From contig JAUIAO010000003.1 in NCBI GenBank assembly GCA_030425425.1, positions 62,001 to 126,000 on the forward strand: 64,000 nucleotides of DNA, in the 5' to 3' direction. This document shows positions 58,647-64,000 of the stretch, in pieces. The position numbers and the translations under genes are program-made. The first letter of the stretch is position 1, and every line of letters begins with the position of its first letter. Origin of the DNA: Bacteroidia bacterium. Its GTDB lineage: Bacteria > Bacteroidota > Bacteroidia > Cytophagales > Cyclobacteriaceae. The notes beneath the pieces are model-generated. The model did not search any database. It was not told the DNA's origin and saw only the letters and a list, made by a program, of their open reading frames with translations.

Positions 58647-61600
58647 TCACTTCACCACATATACCCATTTGCCTTTTTCTTTGGAGCTGATCTCGGCATT
58701 GTACATCGCTTCTGCTTGAACTCCCGGTAGGTAATATTTACCCGGATATGCAGCCGTTACGGTTAGTTTGAAAGTCTTGGAGCTATTACTTGCCAGATCG
58801 AAATAGGTGTAAACCCTATCGTCTCGTATATCCTGATGTGAGAATCGGCTATAATCACTCGACTGATTATCGTTGAGTCGGTCATTCTGAATTTCCCAGC
58901 CTGATGGCAGTATCTGAGTGAGTGCAATATCCTTCACGCCACCATACATGTAATCATTGGCGACAGTCACCATGATGTCAAAGCTTTCACCCATTTTCAA
59001 GCTATCAGGTGATAGGCGTCTGCCGTTTTTAGTCAGGTATTTGATGGTGGTTTTTAGGTTTTCCTGCTGAGCGGGTTCTTTGCCCGGAGGAGGGGTGCCA
59101 GTGACTGTAAGTGTTGCGAATAAAGTCGCCTGACCTTCATTTTTCACACTCAAACTTCCCGACGCGTTCGAAGGAATGTCACCTCTGTAAACAGATTTAT
59201 CAGAAGTCCACTGGGTGGAATTGTTGCCGTATTTTATCGTAGCAGAGAGCCCCTTGTCGGCTTCTGTAAGGTCGATGTATTTACTCACGGCCAGCAAGCT
59301 GTAAGCCGTGGTTTGTGTACTCATCCATCTGCCATCCGACATTCTTTCAGAAAGTTCTTTCAGGATTTTGAAAGCCTCCGTTTGGTTGCCCATGTACGCA
59401 TATGCTTCCAGCAGCATCGCTAAATCGCGGGTAAACGAGCCATAGTTGTAATAATAATACCTGTATGGTTGCTGCTTGAGAGCTGATCGGCCTCTTCCTT
59501 TCATCAGTTCACGAGCGGCATCCTTTTGCCCTATGATGGCATAGGCTGCTGCCAATTTGTAGATGGAATGTGCATTGATATTTGTGCTATTTCTCAGGCG
59601 GTTCATAGCTCCTACTTCTGCATTGCCGCTTATCGCCAAAGTGAACAATCGGTAAGCCTGTACCAAATCAGAATTGTAATAATCTACGGACATGGTCCAG
59701 TTGCGAGCTTTGTTTGCCTGGAACATTTTCAGTTTGTTCATCATGTCTGTTGGCACCAGATACCCTTGTTTTTGTGCTTCGATCAGGAAGTGAAAAGCAT
59801 AGGTAGTTCCCCAGGTGTTGTAATTATCATATCCCGGCCAGTAGCTGAGGCCCCCTCCAGAAGTTTGGAATTTGGTCAGCTTTCTGATGGCTTCATTTAT
59901 ATTGTTCTGAACTTTCACTTGCTGTTCCACACTGAGCTCTGTGATGTCTTTCAGGAATAATTGTGGAAACACAGAGGAGACTGTCTGCTCAATACATCCA
60001 TGTGGATATCTGATCAGATATTGGATGCGCTGCTCCAGGTTGATTGGAGGAATGGTTGCCAATTCCAAAGTCACTTCATTGGTGCCTTCCATGCCGAAAA
60101 GAGCTTCTTTTGGGTTGGCTGATTGTCCCGGTTCAATAGTAATCAATTTCACCTTTGTCTGTGGGGCATTCGGTGAGCGAGACTCCATATTGATCTCATG
60201 AATGGCTTTTTCGCTGCCCGAGGTAGCTGTAATGACTACTTTTCCCTTTCCGATTTTGTCCGCTACTTCAATATCAAAATACAATGTGCCGCTTTCATCT
60301 TTCAGGTCGATGGTTTGTTTTTTGGCTCCAGCCAATGTCAAAACACCAGTGGTCTCCACGGTTATATCCGCTGACTGGATGTTGTCCTTGTATCGGAATA
60401 CGTTCACAGGCATGGTGATCTTTTCCGCTGGCCCAACCACACGAGGCATAGTGCCCAAAACCATTAAAGGCTTCACTACCGGAGTGGCTTTTTCGGCATT
60501 TCCATAGGCGCCATCCAGACCAGCTACTACCATCGTTTTCACAGAGCCGATGTATTGAGGGATTTGCAATGTGTGCTTTTTGGTTTCCCCAGCTTGTAGA
60601 TAGAATGGTCCGGCAAATTGCACTACCGGCTTGAACCGATTATCATCTTTTTTCTTATCCCCGTCCAGGCTGCCGTCACCTCCACCGATTGATAGCAGTC
60701 GCTCTAATCGACCACCATACGCACCAATCACATCATCGTACATGTCCCAGGTTTTTACACCTATTGCCTCTCTGGCATAGAAATGATTCCACGGGTTAGG
60801 AGTTTTGTAATTAGTGAGATCGAGGAGGCCTTCATCTACCATAGCGATGGTGTAGGACATTGGCTTTCCATTGGTCTCAGCTATTGAAATATCTACTGAG
60901 GACTCAGGCTCCAATTCGTCTTTCATCGTCAGAATTGGCTCTAATTTAGTGGCCGGGTCATAGACATTGATCGGGGTTAGTCCATAGAGCCTAATCGGCA
61001 AATCATTGGTGGTTTGTCCATGTGGTTGTAGCAACGTGACATGCAAATAGACATTTGGAGCCATCTCAGGAGTAGCTTCCAATTCAAAAGTTGTCCATTC
61101 TTTTTCGGTTTTGATCCAGAAGTTGTCCAATACTTCACTACCATTTTCTACACTGATGAGTGCCTGTCCCTGGTAGCTTCCGCGAATGGTCACTTGTATT
61201 TTTTCACCGGCTGCAAATTCATCTTTATTGGTACTCACTTGTAAAGAAGAAGCCCCAATCTTGCTGCCTTCATCACCGTACCATGAGGTGTAGAAGACGT
61301 GTGATGTGCTGTGACCTGAGGCAGGATCTTTCACTACAGCAATGAAACGCCCCCAGTTCGGGCTTTTGATTTCGAATTTGACTGTTCCTTTTCCATCAAC
61401 AGTCTTTATATTTTTTGTATCGATGAGAGTGGAATGTCTGCTTGAAGTGTAGTTCGCGGTGTTTCCTGATTGATCCCACCACCAGCGCCAGTCCAATTTA
61501 TACAGTTTGAATTCTAGGTTATCTCTATTGATTGGTTGCCCATTGGCATCTAGTGAAATCACTGCCAATTCTTGTGGTTCGTTTCTTTCTATTCGATTAT

Positions 61601-64000
61601 ACCTCCCAGCGGTCAAAAGGTTCATTCCCACGAATGACGTGTAAGGCATATAATTGATCGCCTTAGTATTGATGCTGAAACCACCTCCCGGTTCGAATAC
61701 TTTGGTATTGAAAACCGCTCTCAAAGCACCTGGCGAACGAGGTGTGGCAGGTAGTTTTAGGTTGACCTGTGCATTTCCTTCAGCATCCAACTGACCTTTG
61801 AAAACCTGATCAGGATCTTCATAAAAGCTCTTGCTATCATCATCAAAATCGTATTGAGCATATCCTTTGAAAGTGGTTTTGGTTTCTCTTAGATTCATCT
61901 CTACCTCGGCCTTCAGGTTGCCGGCTTTCAGTCCGGTAAGCCATTTGGAGGATAGTGAACCGCTGGCATTGCGCTCTTTTGGCGTGAGCACATCTCCTCC
62001 AAAATCCAGGTCAATCTTCAATCGATTGGGTTTGACAGTTTCGATTTTTACTGTTTTAGAAAAACTGTTGTTACCTACTTTTATTTTGGCTAGCCAATTC
62101 CCTGTTTCGTCTTCTTTGGCTGTTTTGGTTCGGAATGCGTAGAGTCCTTCCACACCTTCAGTGATGACTTGCTTGTCTTTAATGTTTCCTCGTGGATCAG
62201 AAAGCTCCAGAATCACCGGGTGATCAGCTGGGAGCTGGTCAGCTCCGTCTTCGAGCATGAAACTGAGGAAGATATCATCTCCGGGACGCCATACACCACG
62301 TTCTCCATAGATGAATCCTTTGATATTTCCCCGAACCCGAGTACCTGAAACGTCGAAATTGCTCAGTGACAGAGACTCATTATCTGCTAGTTTCAGATAG
62401 GATTTTTGTCCTTCTGCCTCTGCCACTACAAGGAATGGTCTTCGCTCAGGGGAGAAAGTTGCCATACCATTTTCGTCTGTGCTGCTGATTCCCAATTCTT
62501 GAAGTTGGAAATCGAGAATGGTGATTTTTGCTGAGACAGGCTGTGCGGTTACCATGTTGGTGGTGAAGACTTTCATGGTGTTGTTTCCGCCAATTTTAGC
62601 GATCAAACCAAGGTCAGTCGCCAGCAAGGTAGTGCTCACATATTTGTCGGTTCGATAATAGGAGACATGGCAAGGATTGTTTCGCTGCTGCCACTCATAC
62701 CCCGGAGGGTAGCGATAGCTAAATCCGCCACCCCAGGTGTTGAATCCGTCATTGTCATAAATGCTCCAGGAAGCTCCAGGTCCGTAGTTGATTTCTTCTA
62801 AAGCTTCGTCGCAAGGATAATTGGAGTCCTGAGGATCAAAACCCAGTCTGATTTTATAAAGAGCACCTCTTTCAGATTCGAAGAGCGTTGACAGATCGAG
62901 GGTAAACCTGTTCCAGTTACTGAGGTTTTCTGCTTTATCGGACAAATCAATTTTTTTGGTCAAAACCTGTCGTCCCACTCTGGTCAGCTCATCACTTTCA
63001 TTCAAATCATTGATTTGATAAAACTGCGGCATGTTTTCTTCAAATACTTTGATGACTTCTACGTTTACGGCGTTCAGATTGACCGCTTCAAAAGGTAAGA
63101 CGAGTCCGTTTGTGGAAGGAAGAATAGTGCCACTATTGGATAGTCGGAGTTGTGGTTTTTCCGGATCGAACGCTACATATGAGGCGTAATTCTGACCAAG
63201 AGTTTTACCCGCAGCATTTTTAACTCCTTCAAAGATTTCGAGCTTTTTACTACCGCTGACCTTTTCTCGGACATATAGTTTGATTTCATTTCCATCAATC
63301 ACTGTGCGTGTTTTCTTCACACCTTCTAACTGTATCATGCCACTCAGATCCTGCCGAGCATCAAGTGGATCAGAAAAATGAATTGAAATATAACTGTCAT
63401 TGGTTAAATCTACACGAGTAGAGATGACCGAGAAAACTTCGGCAGAGGGTACTTCCAGTTTCAAATCCTGTGATTTCTTCACTTGGATTGGAGAGCCAGA
63501 TGCCGTCAACGTGATTGTTTGGGCTTGCTGTGCTCTTTTGAGTCCCGAAACGGCAAACTTGTGCATGGTGGAGCTCGGATGTTGCCAAACTACTGTCAGA
63601 CTTTCCGGGAAATTGATCATTTTCTCTACATCCTCGTTTTTGGCAAAATCTGCCGTGGTGATGCTTCCGTCAAACTCCAGCTGGTCTGGCTTAGCTGGGT
63701 CTGGCACTTGCACTATTCCCAAATCCACCTGAAAGTCTTGCTCTATTACAGAGAAATCGAACGCATAAGATTCGAGCCCTTTTGGCATTTCCATCAAGCT
63801 GGTCATTTTTACAGCGACCGAATATTTAGTGCCTGATTTTAGATTTTCCGGAGAAAATGTAAAAGCTCGCGGACCAGTTTTGACCAATGAACCCGTAAGT
63901 GAAGGAGAAAAATTAAACAAATCACCAGCTGAGATTTCATCTGGAACGACCACACGTTCTCTGAATTCTATTTGGATATTGTCTTGAGAAGAAATGACAC
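58647..64000 (-). CDS. Alpha-2-macroglobulin family protein (partial, start outside window)
   Basis: A bacterial alpha-2-macroglobulin (YfhM/ECAM-like). The frame is open to the right window edge, so the N-terminus and signal are missing; about 1,784 codons are seen. MG-type beta domains occupy the first 1,000 residues, with the domain MG-like segment FIYGERGVWRPGDDIFLSFM (about 555) and a bait/ANA-type region (about 1,030-1,160). The thioester motif is present as PHGCIEQT (about residue 1,320), so the Cys-Gln thioester can form and covalently trap proteases. A terpenoid-cyclase-like helical domain follows (GGGLSYWPGYDNYNTW). In many bacteria the gene pairs with pbpC for envelope defence and repair; pbpC lies at 52377-54698. 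Confidence 0.93.
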   Translation of the reverse strand, partial: VISSQDNIQIEFRERVVVPDEISAGDLFNFSPSLTGSLVKTGPRAFTFSPENLKSGTKYSVAVKMTSLMEMPKGLESYAFDFSVIEQDFQVDLGIVQVPDPAKPDQLEFDGSITTADFAKNEDVEKMINFPESLTVVWQHPSSTMHKFAVSGLKRAQQAQTITLTASGSPIQVKKSQDLKLEVPSAEVFSVISTRVDLTNDSYISIHFSDPLDARQDLSGMIQLEGVKKTRTVIDGNEIKLYVREKVSGSKKLEIFEGVKNAAGKTLGQNYASYVAFDPEKPQLRLSNSGTILPSTNGLVLPFEAVNLNAVNVEVIKVFEENMPQFYQINDLNESDELTRVGRQVLTKKIDLSDKAENLSNWNRFTLDLSTLFESERGALYKIRLGFDPQDSNYPCDEALEEINYGPGASWSIYDNDGFNTWGGGFSYRYPPGYEWQQRNNPCHVSYYRTDKYVSTTLLATDLGLIAKIGGNNTMKVFTTNMVTAQPVSAKITILDFQLQELGISSTDENGMATFSPERRPFLVVAEAEGQKSYLKLADNESLSLSNFDVSGTRVRGNIKGFIYGERGVWRPGDDIFLSFMLEDGADQLPADHPVILELSDPRGNIKDKQVITEGVEGLYAFRTKTAKEDETGNWLAKIKVGNNSFSKTVKIETVKPNRLKIDLDFGGDVLTPKERNASGSLSSKWLTGLKAGNLKAEVEMNLRETKTTFKGYAQYDFDDDSKSFYEDPDQVFKGQLDAEGNAQVNLKLPATPRSPGALRAVFNTKVFEPGGGFSINTKAINYMPYTSFVGMNLLTAGRYNRIERNEPQELAVISLDANGQPINRDNLEFKLYKLDWRWWWDQSGNTANYTSSRHSTLIDTKNIKTVDGKGTVKFEIKSPNWGRFIAVVKDPASGHSTSHVFYTSWYGDEGSKIGASSLQVSTNKDEFAAGEKIQVTIRGSYQGQALISVENGSEVLDNFWIKTEKEWTTFELEATPEMAPNVYLHVTLLQPHGQTTNDLPIRLYGLTPINVYDPATKLEPILTMKDELEPESSVDISIAETNGKPMSYTIAMVDEGLLDLTNYKTPNPWNHFYAREAIGVKTWDMYDDVIGAYGGRLERLLSIGGGDGSLDGDKKKDDNRFKPVVQFAGPFYLQAGETKKHTLQIPQYIGSVKTMVVAGLDGAYGNAEKATPVVKPLMVLGTMPRVVGPAEKITMPVNVFRYKDNIQSADITVETTGVLTLAGAKKQTIDLKDESGTLYFDIEVADKIGKGKVVITATSGSEKAIHEINMESRSPNAPQTKVKLITIEPGQSANPKEALFGMEGTNEVTLELATIPPINLEQRIQYLIRYPHGCIEQTVSSVFPQLFLKDITELSVEQQVKVQNNINEAIRKLTKFQTSGGGLSYWPGYDNYNTWGTTYAFHFLIEAQKQGYLVPTDMMNKLKMFQANKARNWTMSVDYYNSDLVQAYRLFTLAISGNAEVGAMNRLRNSTNINAHSIYKLAAAYAIIGQKDAARELMKGRGRSALKQQPYRYYYYNYGSFTRDLAMLLEAYAYMGNQTEAFKILKELSERMSDGRWMSTQTTAYSLLAVSKYIDLTEADKGLSATIKYGNNSTQWTSDKSVYRGDIPSNASGSLSVKNEGQATLFATLTVTGTPPPGKEPAQQENLKTTIKYLTKNGRRLSPDSLKMGESFDIMVTVANDYMYGGVKDIALTQILPSGWEIQNDRLNDNQSSDYSRFSHQDIRDDRVYTYFDLASNSSKTFKLTVTAAYPGKYYLPGVQAEAMYNAEISSKEKGKWVYVVK

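Overview
The window is chromosomal DNA from a member of the Bacteroidota, most likely a marine Cytophagales-type bacterium. The evidence is the type IX secretion translocon SprA, a protein with a type IX C-terminal sorting domain, the atpD-atpC pair split from the rest of the ATP synthase genes, the sprA-gcvH-vanZ neighbourhood, frequent TTG/GTG alternative starts, few Shine-Dalgarno sequences and a TAnnTTTG-type -7 box. The assignment below phylum level is inference. No rRNA or tRNA gene, CRISPR array or transposase was found.

Layout: 1-6.9 kb, 3' part of sprA, gcvH, a VanZ-like gene and tonB. 7.0-10.3 kb (minus strand), overlapping hutH-hutU for histidine breakdown. 10.3-14.3 kb (minus), a plsC-type acyltransferase, gatC and a large membrane/TPR protein. 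14.4-16.7 kb, a NatAB-like ABC exporter. 16.8-18.3 kb, an AT-rich accessory patch with an unknown protein and a VapBC-type toxin-antitoxin pair. 18.5-25.8 kb, two sensor kinases around a giant secreted CotH/lamin-tail/beta-helix protein. 26.1-27.9 kb, atpD-atpC. 28.1-29.9 kb, an AT-rich two-gene cassette of TcmP plus a DUF5131 three-cysteine protein. 29.9-30.9 kb, a repeat-rich non-coding kilobase. 30.9-37.2 kb, two TPR proteins and a MacB-type permease. 37.3-39.8 kb, a compact minus-strand run pabB-pabC, DUF6787 and an RluA-type enzyme. 39.9-48.1 kb, Uma2 nuclease, prfC, small membrane proteins, dnaK, a broken GIY-YIG gene and an M3 peptidase. 48.4-50.8 kb, a 54-residue zinc-ribbon gene, an aminotransferase and an intact GIY-YIG gene embedded in repeats. 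50.8-58.5 kb, purU, a TRIC-like channel, pbpC, a membrane protein, a DUF4143 ATPase and a subtilase. 58.6-64.0 kb, a partial alpha-2-macroglobulin gene that runs off the right edge and may belong with the pbpC-type periplasmic functions.

The most interesting structure is a family of short palindromes of the form GTCA-stem-loop-stem-CT. They occur singly and as inverted pairs (like REP/REPIN elements) and bracket both small GIY-YIG nuclease genes in the same relative orientation: GTCA head facing outward on each side. One of those genes is intact; the other carries a single in-frame amber codon. This suggests, as a hypothesis, a GIY-YIG-linked palindrome element analogous to the RAYT/REP systems of proteobacteria. 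Secondary candidates are the TcmP/DUF5131 cassette, the twin GCTAAATTTAGC palindromes in front of the DUF4143 ATPase, and a four-unit 21-bp self-complementary tandem repeat.
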